Shown one piece after another: positions 1 through 10,637 of a stretch of DNA of 64,000 nucleotides. A program made the translations under genes and the position numbers. The notes beneath the pieces were generated by a model. It saw only the letters and a list, made by a program, of their open reading frames with translations, had not been told where the DNA came from and did no database searches. Position 1 is the first letter of the stretch; each line of letters begins with the position of its first letter. Where the stretch lies: contig CAMGYJ010000010.1 in the NCBI GenBank assembly GCA_946122785.1, positions 35,071,608 to 35,135,607 of the forward strand, given 5' to 3'. The DNA comes from Linum tenue. Lineage: Eukaryota > Streptophyta > Magnoliopsida > Malpighiales > Linaceae.

Positions 1-1990
1 TATATATTTCAAGTAATTTTATTTTCATACGTTTTTATTTATTGAATTATCTGATGAAAAAAAATTTGTTCCATGAAAATTACTACATTGTTCTCCGATC
101 TAAGAATAATTTGGGAATTCCGTACACATACATTGTCCAACTAAATATTAGTGAAAATTTAGCATTATGTCCTATATATTTCAAATCAAGCAACTTCAGA
201 TTCATTACCACCAGTGTGATAAAAAAATGCTCTCTATTGGGAAAAACTTAAAGCACATAATAAACTCTGATACATTTTCTTTAATCCTAAAGGTTGATTA
301 TGTATGTATTATGAGAAGCAACTCTAATATTCAACTATATGATTTAACTAGCGTGGTCCCAGCCATTTGGCCGGAGGAAGGTGAGGTATGAAATTTGATA
401 ATGTAATGGGGTGTATAGCTTATTGTTGTATAGTTTTTTTTTTTTTTTGGAAACACGTGATAAAAATAGTGAATTTTAGTAGGAAAGAGACATGAATGAT
501 GCAACGAATAAAAAATCAGCCTTATGAACCAAGATCAAGTACATGTTACCTTGTGAAACAATATTATTTCTGGTAATATGATGAGGTGGAGTAAGTTTTA
601 TAGAAACTGAATTTCAGAAAATCGAATAAAAAATCGCTTATCCCACCGGTTTTCGGGAAATGAGCATCTCACAATCGTTGCTAGCTTTTACTCAGCCCGT
701 TGGCCGATTAATTTGCTTTATAAAACTTTCATCTTGTCATCATTGTGCTTTCTGATTTTTTGCCAAGCCATGATAAAATCTAAAGAAATCAAGAATGAAC
801 AACACGATTTGGGATAGGAACCACCGTTCCTGTATCCCTAGAAAATGGTGGTAAACACGGACTCACCTGCCAAACTAGTTTGGATTATGAATTAGACTTG
901 ATCAAAACGGGCCAAAACTTGAAATTCAGCATGTTTGACCGACTCATGCCAAACTCTAATTATTCTTTACTTTTAAACTTTCTATTTGAAAATAAAAAAA
1001 TAATGAAAGAAAGGAGATGACTGCAATTCGCCATTTGCACATCACTCATTCGGGAATAAAACTATAGAATTTCGAAAGGAAACTGAAAATGTTTAGGATC
1101 GTTTTAATGTTATAAATAACCAAATAGATCTTTCTGTTTAGTTTTTTACTAACATATACAAAACGATTCCCTATAATATACACCATAATTTAGTCATTAT
1201 GATATCAAATAATTATATAATATATATTTGAAATGATAAAAATTGGACTAATTGGGTTGGTCGAGGTTGAACCATTGAATAACTTTAAAATACATTATAT
1301 TTTAGCCACTAAGATATAAAATAATAGCATAATATATATTATGCTAGAGAAAATAGCTTGTTTTAGAATGGCAAACCCATTATGTTCATTTGTTTCACTT
1401 GATGGGCTAATCCCGTGTAGGTCAGGCCCATTCAACTCTTCTATTTTATGATTAGCGGTTAGCCCATTAGAATCCATGCATTAGTTTATTGTTAAATATT
1501 TTTCTTTTTAGCAATAAAAAGGAGTATTGTTTTTCCCTTTTCATATATATTTTACCACCACGGAGAAATAAAAGGACTTAAAGAAAAAAATTGACACTCC
1601 TAGACCCGTTTAAATCCTCATGTGTACTAAGTTGGCCCGTTCCAAAGAAAAAAAAAGAAAAAATTGACACTTCCCATTCTACCCTTTCTACAAACGCTCC
1701 TGGAGGAGGGAATTTGAAATGGGGGAAGAGTTTTTTCCTCTCTGCGATTATATGATTTTAGTTTTAAAAGATACAACAAACGTCCTTAGTGTGATTGGCC
1801 ATGATCTTTGCTTTTTTTTTAAAGTGCTCATGGTTCAAATCCTAGTGAGTGTCTTTTTAATGATTAAAAAAAAGTAATTGTGAAGACCAAAATGTCCTTC
1901 CTACTTTCACTCTGGATGAAAGAAATTTGAAATGGGGCTTCAAATTTTCTCATTTGGCTTTTATTTATTGTCTAGATTAAGTAATGAATG
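1..1990. other. AT-rich intergenic spacer
   Basis: No coding region could be supported here. The longest open frames are under 80 codons, lack recognisable domains and lie in AT-rich sequence with homopolymer runs. A GGTTCAAATCC string near 1831 resembles a tRNA B box, but no A box or cloverleaf was found with it. A short TA microsatellite follows at about 2001-2012. Confidence 0.6.
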
Positions 1991-2022
1991 ACAGTTTGTT
2001 ATATATATATATATGGTGGCGT

Positions 2023-2396
2023 GTTCGGTGCACTCACTTTTTTGGGTGCATTCAGTGCACTCACTTCATAACCGTCATTTTAAACATGCGATTTATGTCA
2101 AAATGATGTCAATCATCACTTATAATGTGATGAACAATAACGCACATAAATTTGCACAAAAACCATTAAAAATTTACTTTAATTTGAAGGATTTAGGGTT
2201 AGGGTTAGGGTTTAGGATTTGGGGTTTAGGGATAGAACTCAAAATTGGAGGTCTAGGGCTTAGAGTAATCCGCTAATTAGTTGTATGTTATATCATCATA
2301 TTAAACTAATTCTACAAATTAAAATTCAAAATTCGACATCTTAATACTAGTTTTTGAGTTGGGTGCACTGAACGCACTCATTTTTGTGAGTGCACT
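2023..2396. repeat. inverted-repeat element with GTGCACTCAC ends (MITE-like)
   Basis: The left end (about 2023-2065) contains GGTGCACTCAC, then GGGTGCATTCAGTGCACTCA. The right end (about 2356-2396) contains the reverse complements, GGGTGCACTGAACGCACTCA and then GTGAGTGCAC. The two ends form an imperfect inverted repeat of about 40 bp around a roughly 300-bp AT-rich centre without coding potential. This is the architecture of a small non-autonomous DNA transposon. No clear target-site duplication was found, so the exact ends and superfamily are unknown. Confidence 0.5.
2191..2231 (+). repeat. telomere-like (TTTAGGG)-type interstitial repeat
   Basis: Several adjacent copies of TTAGGG, GTTAGGG and GTTTAGGG units occur here, degenerate relatives of the plant telomere heptamer TTTAGGG. 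They lie inside the inverted-repeat element rather than at a chromosome end. The tract is short and irregular. Confidence 0.7.
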
Positions 2397-2449
2397 AGAA
2401 CTCAAAATTGGAGGTCTAGGGCTTAGAGTAATCCGCTAATTAGTTGTTA
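2236..2449 (+). repeat. 50-bp direct duplication, copies 162 bp apart
   Basis: A roughly 50-base segment beginning GAACTCAAAATTGGAGGTCT is present at about 2236-2283 and again, almost unchanged, at about 2398-2449. The first copy is inside the inverted-repeat element and the second starts exactly where that element's right end stops. This suggests a local rearrangement or a nested insertion of related copies. Confidence 0.75.
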
Positions 2450-2652
2450 TCATATATATATTCAATAATTATATGTGATGCTTATATTATATTTTTTTCT
2501 CTTTTCATGGAGGTCTAAAGTCTAAACATATTATGCATAGTTGGATCACTTTCAAAAATATTATGTGCATAATTAAGGTATAAAACAATCATTTCATGCA
2601 TTTCAAATCATCTATTATATTCATTATTATATATCATATTCCTCGACAAAAT

Positions 2653-2986
2653 TAGGGCTGGCTATTTGGTCCGGGCTATTTGGTTTTACCCGAAACTGGA
2701 CCGTATAACTCGGACCGGAACCGGACTGGAACCGGATAGCAAACAATCCAATCTCATCTTCAGGCTTAGATTTGAGGTAAAAAACTGTTTGGGACTAGAT
2801 GGAAAACTTGATAAGAGAGCCCAACACCCAAAACTTAACCAACTCCTCACCCTTTGAGGCTTAGCCACTCAAATCCCCACAACCTCAATCTAAAATCAAG
2901 ACCAGACTGTATCCACTCCAATCTTTGGTCCTTATATTATCGAAAAGACCGAACTAAAACCGGACCATACCGTATAACCACCTCTA
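2653..2986. mobile_element. hAT-type MITE, family A copy 1 (TSD GACAAAAT)
   Basis: This 334-bp element begins TAGGGCTGGCTATTTGG and ends with the complementary ATAACCACCTCTA. It is flanked by a perfect 8-bp target duplication, GACAAAAT, at 2645-2652 and 2987-2994. Its subterminal regions are filled with CCGGA/CCGGACC motifs. An 8-bp duplication with a TAGGG-type terminus is typical of the hAT superfamily. It has no coding capacity, so it must have been mobilised in trans. It is the same family as the elements at 25785 and 27695, but lacks a 42-bp internal segment those copies share. Confidence 0.85.
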
Positions 2987-2994
2987 GACAAAAT

Positions 2995-4300
2995 TCTTCC
3001 GGCCAACTGGCCGAGCCCTATGCTAGTAAGAAAAACAACAACATTGTCAAGTTCGACCAGAGTGATATTGATGTTGTGGTAGAAACGTGATTGAAGATCT
3101 TGAGCCTTAGGAGGTGATGCAAAGCAACATAAACCCATGAACAGACCTTCAGCATGGAAGTCAGTAGAAGATTTTGATGTTCATATTGTGGAAACGTGCA
3201 TTTTCGCTTTTCCGGTTTTTTGTAGAAGGTGCTCAATGGTGGGTCTAGGCATTTTTATTTCCAGTTGCTTATTATAAAATGACAAAAAGAGTCTATAATG
3301 TGTTTCAGTGATGTTGAGATATGGGTTAGAATTCAGAAGCAAAAATTGCAACATTCATCCATTGAAAATAACTGGTATGAGGAATAAGCTGAAGCGGCCA
3401 TATCGCAACACTATGGTTGACTGAAAAGCAGAGGACAATTATTGAAGAAAACTCGATAAAATATTTTGATTACCACTTAAATTTGAGAATAAAGATATAC
3501 ATATTACTTAAATTTGAATAGGGCGTGAGATACCATTAAAGTCATCAAAATGTGCATCTGTCTAGTTTTCCATTCAATCCAAATTTTTAATTACTTTTTG
3601 CTACCCAAAACTTATAAAAACATCCAAAACTATATTTCAACAAGTTTTATCTCATATAGAAATTAGAAAAAAAAATTAAATATGGTATTACTGGCTAATC
3701 AAAAATTTTCAATAAAATAGATAAATTAATAAATATACTAATATATAACAAATATACTAGAATATCAAGATGAATAATAAATATACTAGAATATATAATA
3801 AATATTTAAAATAAATATTAGAATATCTATTTAAACCACTAGTTAAAATAGAATATAATCGATCATCAATACATCAAGATCAAAGAATGATAAATGGAAC
3901 ACAATCAGAAAGAATTAAACATATTCCAGTGATTGAAAAAATTAGAAAAAAAGATGGAAAATAACCGAGTAATAAATAAATTCCAACTAAGCAAAATTCA
4001 TAGGATATTTGCTTCAGTGAATAATTCAATTAGTATAAGAAATAATGATAATTGAAAATAATGATAATGATAATTTATTCTAAAAATTATTTTGGTATCA
4101 AGTATTCAAAAGAGGATTTCAACTAGACAATAAAAGATGATGTTTTTCATAAGTCTAAATGATTTTTTACAATAAAAAAAGTAGGAGGACTAATTATAAA
4201 ATTTAGAAAACGGAATATTTCAAACATATTCTGTAACTTTAAAGAAATGCATTAATAATAAATTTAAATGGCACCGAGTGCACATATAATAAAGATCAGT
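2995..4300. other. AT-rich spacer without genes
   Basis: No gene was found. The stretch at about 3715-3830 is very AT-rich and contains irregular repeats of AAATATACTAGAATAT. Open frames are short and unsupported. Confidence 0.6.
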
Positions 4301-4317
4301 GGTATGATAAGTGGTAT

Positions 4318-4373
4318 ATTTTAGTGGTACCCGGGTTTAATTTAGTAGTACCCGGGTATAATTTAGTGGTATC
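4318..4373 (+). repeat. three-unit tandem repeat, about 21-bp period
   Basis: The unit TTTAGTGGTACCCGGGTTTAA recurs three times with small changes (GGT to AGT, TTTAA to TATAA, and a diverged third unit). The two complete units contain a CCCGGG core. The array is too short for a satellite and its function is unknown. Confidence 0.7.
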
Positions 4374-4683
4374 CTGTGCGTTTTAAATTCGTTTGCTTGT
4401 TTGTGAGAACTCGAACCTTCGTTTGCTTGGTGGTCTAACGCCTAAGGGAGCTAGGCATTAAGTACACCCCATCTTATGCATAGCACATTTACGAACATTG
4501 TTCACAATTATTAATATTATTATTATTCTAAATGAACGAAAGGGGGGCCTTTCAAAAAAATCTTGATGAGAGGATGAAAAACTCAAAGTTTGGATGTCAC
4601 TGATATGGTTTCTAGACCTTAGCGCCTTAGACAATGACGTAAAATTTTGACGAGGATACATGAATGAAGGAGGGGGCGTCGGT

Positions 4684-4996
4684 TAGTGGTGTCAAATCGA
4701 TTTAGAGTTGAACCGAACCCAAACCAATAAGGGTGTTTTTTGGGTTTGGTTTTCAGTTTCAACCTTAATGTGTTATTTATCGATTTCAGTTTTGCTGTAA
4801 CACGAACTAAGGACCCGAAAAACTCAATAAGGGAGTATGAGCTCGCTATTTAGGTTTGAGAGAAATGTATTCGGGTTCCGAGTTTGCTGCAAACGACCTT
4901 AACCCGATAAGGGAGGTTTCGGTTCAGGTTTTGCAAGTTTTGGCTTGTTTTGGGTTTTATGATTTTTGGGTTTGGTTACCCGAACCGACACCCCTA
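4684..4996. mobile_element. hAT-like MITE, decayed (imperfect TSD)
   Basis: The left end TAGTGGTGTCAAATCG and the right end CCGAACCGACACCCCTA form a TAGGGGTG-type terminal inverted repeat. The interior has repeated GGTTT/ACCCGAA motifs. The flanking octamers GCGTCGGT (4676-4683) and GCATCGGG (4997-5004) match at six of eight bases, as expected for an old duplication. The element is about 313 bp and non-coding. Confidence 0.6.
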
Positions 4997-5004
4997 GCAT
5001 CGGG

Positions 5005-6990
5005 TATTTGAGATAGGTTAGGAGTGAAGATGGAAAGAGAGAGGTTAAAGGAGCATAGATGGAACCAAGACGAACAATATAGTGGGGAATAAGAAGGAAT
5101 GCGATAAATGTTGGATTGAAATCCATCAAAAGTAGTAGATGAAAATGAAATCATGGTTTGCCTATCAATTAGAGTTAGCTGGAGAGCCAAAGAGGGGAGC
5201 AATACAAGTGGATGAGACCAAATTGAAGATAAACCACACTTTAGACAGGTCAAGTTACTATACTCTGACATAGTTTTCTCTATGTTGGCACACTACAGCC
5301 TGACCAAGACGTTATTGTTTGCTTGCAATGCAAGAGAGACCAACTCCCCCAGAATTATAAAACCAAGCAGAAGCCAGCACAGGAGTTCAGCCAAAAGAAT
5401 CTTGTTATTTTCTACACTCTGATACTTTGTTCATATTTTTAATAGGAGTGAGAGGCTCTGACACTTTGTTCTGAACGTCAGAACAAAATAATATAATCGA
5501 GAGAGGACCAAACTATGACTAACTCTAGTTCTGCCACCTAAACTTTGCTTCTCATCCAGAACAGCCCCTCAACTTTGACCAGAAAAAAAATCCTTAAAAA
5601 GTTGCAGATATGGAGGAATGCTAAGCCACCTACCTACTCATCCCATTCCATCAAAGCTCCCATTAATTTCTCTAGTTCAAAGTCTGCTATGGAGACCATG
5701 AGAGACTAATCAACAGTATAACAGACAGACTCACCCCTGCAACACAGTAGACAAACCCAATATAGAATCTGTAATCTTTAGGCTTCCTGGATAAAGGCAG
5801 AACACAATTGTTCAAAAGTCATGCATTCAACACCGATATCAAGAGATGTTGTGAGTGAAGAGATGGGAGGAATGCTGACTTTCTGAAGAAACCAAATGCA
5901 GAAACCTAGAGAACCCCGTTTTGAAATGCCTCCAGGAGTTTGTAAAGCAGTAACAATAGCTAGATGAATGGACGAGCATGGTTAAATGACGAGAACAGTA
6001 ACTTAGGGCTACTGGGAATGTTCTGAATGAGCATGTTCGTGATGGAAGGCATGCATTCCAGTGTAAGAGTTAGGGTTGACATGACTAGAAGTATGCAGGA
6101 TCAGGCAACTGAAAGAAGCGATAGAGTGGTGGAACTGGAAGCAGTGGGAAAAAGAGTGCTGATACAGATACTTGAAGAAGGCAGCAGATGAGTAGATTGC
6201 AACAGAAATGAACTTAAATCATGATAAGTAACATGACAACATGCATAATCACAGCATTCAAATTGTGTCTATTAAGATGATCAGCTTCATTAAGCATACC
6301 CCCCCCCCCCCCTCTTTAATGCAAGTCAACTAGAAACAAGATATGTATGTAACAATTATATAATCATATAACCACGGTTCAATTAGCATAATTCTGGAAT
6401 CCTAATCGTGTTCGTGGAGATTGTCAGCTTAAAGGTACCCCCTTCCACCTCCCAATTGATTCCCTTGAGACTACAAACATAGACCACCAAGAGAATGTGA
6501 CTGTAGATACCTAGAATCTACAAAACCAAACAGCCTGCATATACAAATCAACTACAGACAACCTTTCATGACCCATCTTCCATAATCTCCACCAAATCCT
6601 ATGACCGCGCCTAGATGTAAGACAACAATGGAAGCCAACTAGAAACAAGATGTGCATACACCACTGATATACGCCAATGGCCAAGATATTATTCATGCAA
6701 ATACAGAACTTGCAAACTTTACTTGATTGAGAGAGGAAGTAGGAAGCAAGCAGCAATGCCACCACATGCTAAGAGCTTTTCCATGTGAAGAGAATGGCTA
6801 TTCTCACATGATTGAGCTAACCTGCCCTTTGTATATATACATTCCGGACGACAAATGGAAAACACATCCCATTCGATTCTAATCCATACAAGCAAATCAA
6901 CGTCAAACATGAGTTTTCAAGAACATTGCAAGACTACATACAAACAAAAGGTGGAGGGAGGAGACTTCGAAAGCAAAGCATTTACCAACT
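5005..6990. other. spacer downstream of the RING-H2 gene
   Basis: No conserved coding region is visible. The stretch nearest 6997 must include the 3' untranslated region and polyadenylation site of the minus-strand CIP8-like gene, but its end cannot be fixed. A run of cytosines lies at about 6300-6312. Open frames of up to about 100 codons here show no known domain. Confidence 0.5.
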
Positions 6991-6996
6991 TCTCAA

Positions 6997-8163
6997 TCAA
7001 ATTGAGGAACCTGAACTATCTCCACCACCAGAGGCCGAAGCTCTCCAGCCACCAGAGGCAGCAGCTACCCCTTTCTTCCTCTTCTCCTCTTCATACTCTG
7101 TATCATCAGTTGGCAGTTCAAACCTACAAATCGGGCAAGAGTTCCTCGACCCCAGCCATGGCACAATGCAGTCTCCATGGTACCCATGGCCACACGGCAA
7201 CTTCGTTTCCTTCTCACCAACATTGACCATATCTTTACAAACAGCACAAACCGAAGTCTCCCCCTCAGATGTTACCTCAATCGCCGGTAAAGCAGACACG
7301 GCTGATTTCGACGCCGGGGGAGCGCCTTTCCTTCCGCCGTCGCTGTCGGCTAGGTTCTGCAGCAGCGCCTCGTAACCAGCCGCATCGACGTAATCCTCTG
7401 GATTGCCTATGTATCTATCTGACTCAGGGACTTCGAGGCGGAATTCGATCGAGTTATCCTCCAGCCCCATCAGGATCTCAGCCCAATCCAAAATCCGGTT
7501 CCTCCCTGTCCTGGTTCTGGTCGCGAAATCGCGGATTCGAAGGCGGAGAATTTCGCGGCGCCTCCTCCGATCTTCCTCGTCGTCAACGTCGACGTCCCTA
7601 TCAGATCGATCGTCTCCATCTCCTCGCTCGACTTCGCCCCGATTCTCTCCCCCGTTCTCGTTCCCGTCCGCGTTCGAATTCACTTCGTCTTCTTCCTCGA
7701 CATCATCGTCCTCTTCCTCCTCTTCGCCTTCTTCTCCATCCTCGGCCTCGTCTCCTCCGTTGTCCCATCCATCGAGGTCGATTCGGAGGAAATCGTCCTC
7801 CGATTGAGGAGCGTCGCGGCGGTGGTGCGAAGGCGGGGGAGGAGGAAGATGCGGCGGCGCTTCGTCGTCGTCCTCCTCCTCGCGAGCGGCTTGCGCGATT
7901 ATGCGAAGCATTTGGAGGAACTGAGATCCGAAGGTTTCTTCAGAAGGATCGGAGATCAAGGAAGGAGTGGCGGAGATGGACGGCGGTGTGGAAGGGCCGG
8001 CGGGGATGGATTCGACGAAGCCATTCTTGCAGTCGAGGCAGATGACGTCGGGGAGGTTGGCGACGGTCTCAACGGAGACCCGCTTCTCGCAGTGGTAGCA
8101 CCAGTACTGAGAGGAACCGTCGGTGCCGGCGGCGGCGGAGGAGGGAGACGGGGTTTCGGCCAT
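6997..8163 (-). CDS. CIP8: CIP8-like RING-H2 E3 ubiquitin ligase
   Basis: The uninterrupted reading frame of 388 codons encodes a RING-H2 ubiquitin ligase. An N-terminal zinc ribbon has C22/C25 and C42/C45. It is followed by a proline/histidine patch (about 103-118), a strongly acidic low-complexity stretch (about 134-197), and a conserved block containing GRNRILDWAEILMG (about 220-233). The RING-H2 finger has C306, C309, C324, H326, H329, C332, C343 and C346, so all eight zinc ligands are present. The order zinc ribbon, acidic region, RGRNRILDWAEI-type block, YEALLQNLA and RING matches Arabidopsis CIP8, a COP1-interacting E3 ligase, which is slightly shorter. Proteins of this type accept ubiquitin from an E2 and act in nucleus or cytosol; the light-signalling role is inferred from the family. 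The first ATG follows a pyrimidine-rich leader, and no intron is needed. The orthology call is from remembered family features, not a search. Confidence 0.9.
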   Translation of the reverse strand: MAETPSPSSAAAGTDGSSQYWCYHCEKRVSVETVANLPDVICLDCKNGFVESIPAGPSTPPSISATPSLISDPSEETFGSQFLQMLRIIAQAAREEEDDDEAPPHLPPPPPSHHRRDAPQSEDDFLRIDLDGWDNGGDEAEDGEEGEEEEEDDDVEEEDEVNSNADGNENGGENRGEVERGDGDDRSDRDVDVDDEEDRRRRREILRLRIRDFATRTRTGRNRILDWAEILMGLEDNSIEFRLEVPESDRYIGNPEDYVDAAGYEALLQNLADSDGGRKGAPPASKSAVSALPAIEVTSEGETSVCAVCKDMVNVGEKETKLPCGHGYHGDCIVPWLGSRNSCPICRFELPTDDTEYEEEKRKKGVAAASGGWRASASGGGDSSGSSI

Positions 8164-8868
8164 TCGTTAAAGAAAGTTGTATCGTATTGGTGGGAGAGAA
8201 ACGGCTGGCCGAGGAACGCCCGGTTGGAAAGAAAAGGGAAGGGGAAGAAAGAAATACGAGTGGGCAAAAAGATTACCGAAGCAAAAATGTAAAAGAAAAA
8301 ACGAAGGTAAATGAAATGAGAAAGTCTGGGAAATAGGCAAAGCACGCGCCCCCAAAAATCCAAGTCTTTTTATTTTAATTATTTCTAAAGAACGAGAATA
8401 CGTAGTTTCGCGGCTAATAAGGTGGTTATGTTAAATTTATTTCGGGCTGAATTTAATAAGGTGGTCCACGCAGTGTTGCGTATTGACAATGTCACATTAG
8501 TTGGGCGATTATGTTAAATTTATTTCGGGTGGTCTGGAAAATTAATGTCTAAATTTCTCTCTATAATCTATATTTCAAATACGTTCTAACTCTTAAATAA
8601 ATATTTTAAGTTTTTCTTAAACAAGCTTTTAAGTTTTACCTCTTCGAATTTTAAAATGTTTGTGTTGGTAATTGTGATTGTTGATAACAATGAAATTTTT
8701 AAATTTTTATCAAATGACATGTTCACTATTAATAAAAAGGAAAGAAAGTAGTTTCTAATAAATAGTGAACTGAATGACTTATCTTTGACTTACACATACA
8801 TTTTGGAAGCTATAGAGTGTTTTCGGTGAACGTTTTACCTAGGGGAACACGATTGATAAAATAATATA
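8164..8868. other. upstream region of CIP8-like gene, then spacer
   Basis: Read on the minus strand, the roughly 200 bases before the ATG are pyrimidine-rich, as in a plant 5' leader. No convincing TATA box stands out. The rest is AT-rich spacer up to the Mutator-like element at 8869. Confidence 0.5.
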
Positions 8869-10349
8869 GGGTAAATTGCAAGGATGGTCACTGAAAGTAC
8901 TAAAAAAATTTATGTTTGGTCACTAAAAGTATTTTATTTCATTAATGGTCACTGGAAGTAGTTAATGTTTCACGTTTGGTCACTCTCCGTAAGTTTTTGT
9001 TCGCCACCGTTAACACCGTCAATTTTTTGCTGACGTGGCTAACAGAAGTGCCTAATCAGCTTAATTAAAACTGTCACATCATAAAACGCGACCCGCACAT
9101 CAGAAATCCTAACCCAAGCCCTACCCATAACCCAACCTTTCTCTTTTGACCAATCAAACCCATGACCCCCTTTTCCCACCCAAAAGTCATCCCTACCACA
9201 GCTTCAAGATAGAAACGGTGACCCCCTTTTCCCAATCTCCCCGTCTGTGTTCCCAGATTCTTCGACTAGGTAGAGACACATGATAGAACCCATCAACATT
9301 TGCATACAACACCAACCAATGCTTAGTTGTTCCTCTCACATTGGGTATTAGAGATTGGTATCGACGCTTGGGTATGAATTGGGCGTCGCCGCAAGAACCC
9401 ACCCCGCGAGATGATGAAGAAGCCGACTGTGGGTTTTAAATCCTTAAGGGTTCTGTATTTCAACGGGGTTGGTGTGGTTCGTTGGTTCGGTGGCTGCGCT
9501 TTATGATTTAGGATTTTGTTTTCTAGGTTTTCATAAAGGGTGGGGGGGTGGGTTTAGGATTCAATTTGGCTGGGAGGGGATTTCTATTGAAGTTGAAAGT
9601 GAAAGTTTGGATCGGACAGTGGGGTTTTTTGTTGCAATCTTTGTCACTAGTTAACTTGCTTCTCACTTTGGAGGGTATCAAATGGCGTCTAACAACGCGC
9701 ATTGCAAGGTTTTTGCTTTCAGCGATGGATAGGGAAATTGAGGATAATAGAAGAGATCAAAGTCGGACGAGAGCGGCGATGGCGGCGGCGGCAGGACGGT
9801 AGAGATTCCTCCTCTGCATCCTCTCGTCTTCACCTGCAAACCCTCGACGCCGTTGACTTGGCTGGGAATGGTGATGCAAGTGGCATCGGAGTGTGGGGTG
9901 AATCCCAACACCTGCTCCGGTTGCAGGCAAGGAGGGTATTATATGATCTCCATGGACACAACACATCCTTCATCTTCACCGCCATCTCGTTTTCCTTCAT
10001 CTCCTGTGCCTCTTCGATCGTCCCAAGGAAGAAAGCAGAGTTGTTGATTAACTCAATTTTTAGGTCGGGTGGGTCAAACAAGAAGGTTGGGTTATGGGTT
10101 GGGATTTTTGAAGTGACGGGTAGGGGTTTTATTTTATGATGTGGCAGATTAAATTTGGCTGATTAGACACTTCCGTTAGCCACGTCAGCAAAATACTGAC
10201 GGTGTTAATGGAGGCCAACGGAGCCTAACGGAGAGTGACGAAATGTGAAATATTTAACCACTTTCAGTGACCACGAATGAAATAAAATACTTTTAGTGAT
10301 CAAATGTGAACTTTTTAGCACTTTTAATGACCAACCTTGCAATTTACCC
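8869..10349. mobile_element. non-autonomous Mutator-like element with about 200-bp TIRs
   Basis: The ends are perfectly complementary (GGGTAAATTGCAAGG at the left, CCTTGCAATTTACCC at the right), and similarity continues for about 200 bp inwards (about 8869-9090 and 10130-10349), including repeated TTTGGTCACT-type motifs. A duplicated AAATAATATA flanks it at 8859-8868 and 10350-10359. Mutator-like elements usually make 9-bp duplications, sometimes 10 or 11. The central 1 kb has no transposase. It contains short GC-richer open frames on both strands (for example 9193-9402 minus and 9702-10139 plus) that I could not assign, and may hold captured host sequence, as in a Pack-MULE. Confidence 0.8.
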
Positions 10350-10368
10350 AAATAATATAGTTACCTTC

Positions 10369-10637
10369 TGTTGGGGGCATGGATTTGGTCAGGTCGAGCC
10401 ATTAATAACATCGACTGCCATGAGAAGGGATGCGAAATACTAAGGCAAGAGGCGATCAACCCTTATCCGCGAGTACGTAAGCAGCCGCGAGCACCATAAT
10501 ACCTCCCTCGCTAGTGTGTCCTCTCACGCCGAAGTTGGTACAAGAGTAACAGTTTTACTCGCGGGCAAGTATTGCAATGTGGCAAGGTTTTACTGATAGC
10601 CCATCATGTCTCACTTGTAGACCTCATCATACCCTAG
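10369..10637 (+). repeat. 5' LTR, first 269 bp only
   Basis: The segment starts TGTTGGGGGCATGG and aligns without any indel with 17012-17280 of the 3' LTR. After CATACCCTAG at 10637 the sequence jumps directly into reverse transcriptase codons. About half of the LTR, with promoter and R/U5, plus the start of the internal region is therefore deleted. Confidence 0.85.

Noticed and set aside
1831..1841. B-box-like GGTTCAAATCC suggesting a tRNA or SINE
   Set aside because: No A box, cloverleaf or SINE tail was found nearby; one 11-base match is not enough.
7269..8292. Long plus-strand open frames overlapping the CIP8-like gene
   Set aside because: They are antisense shadows of the GC-rich RING gene, with no domain and low-complexity content.
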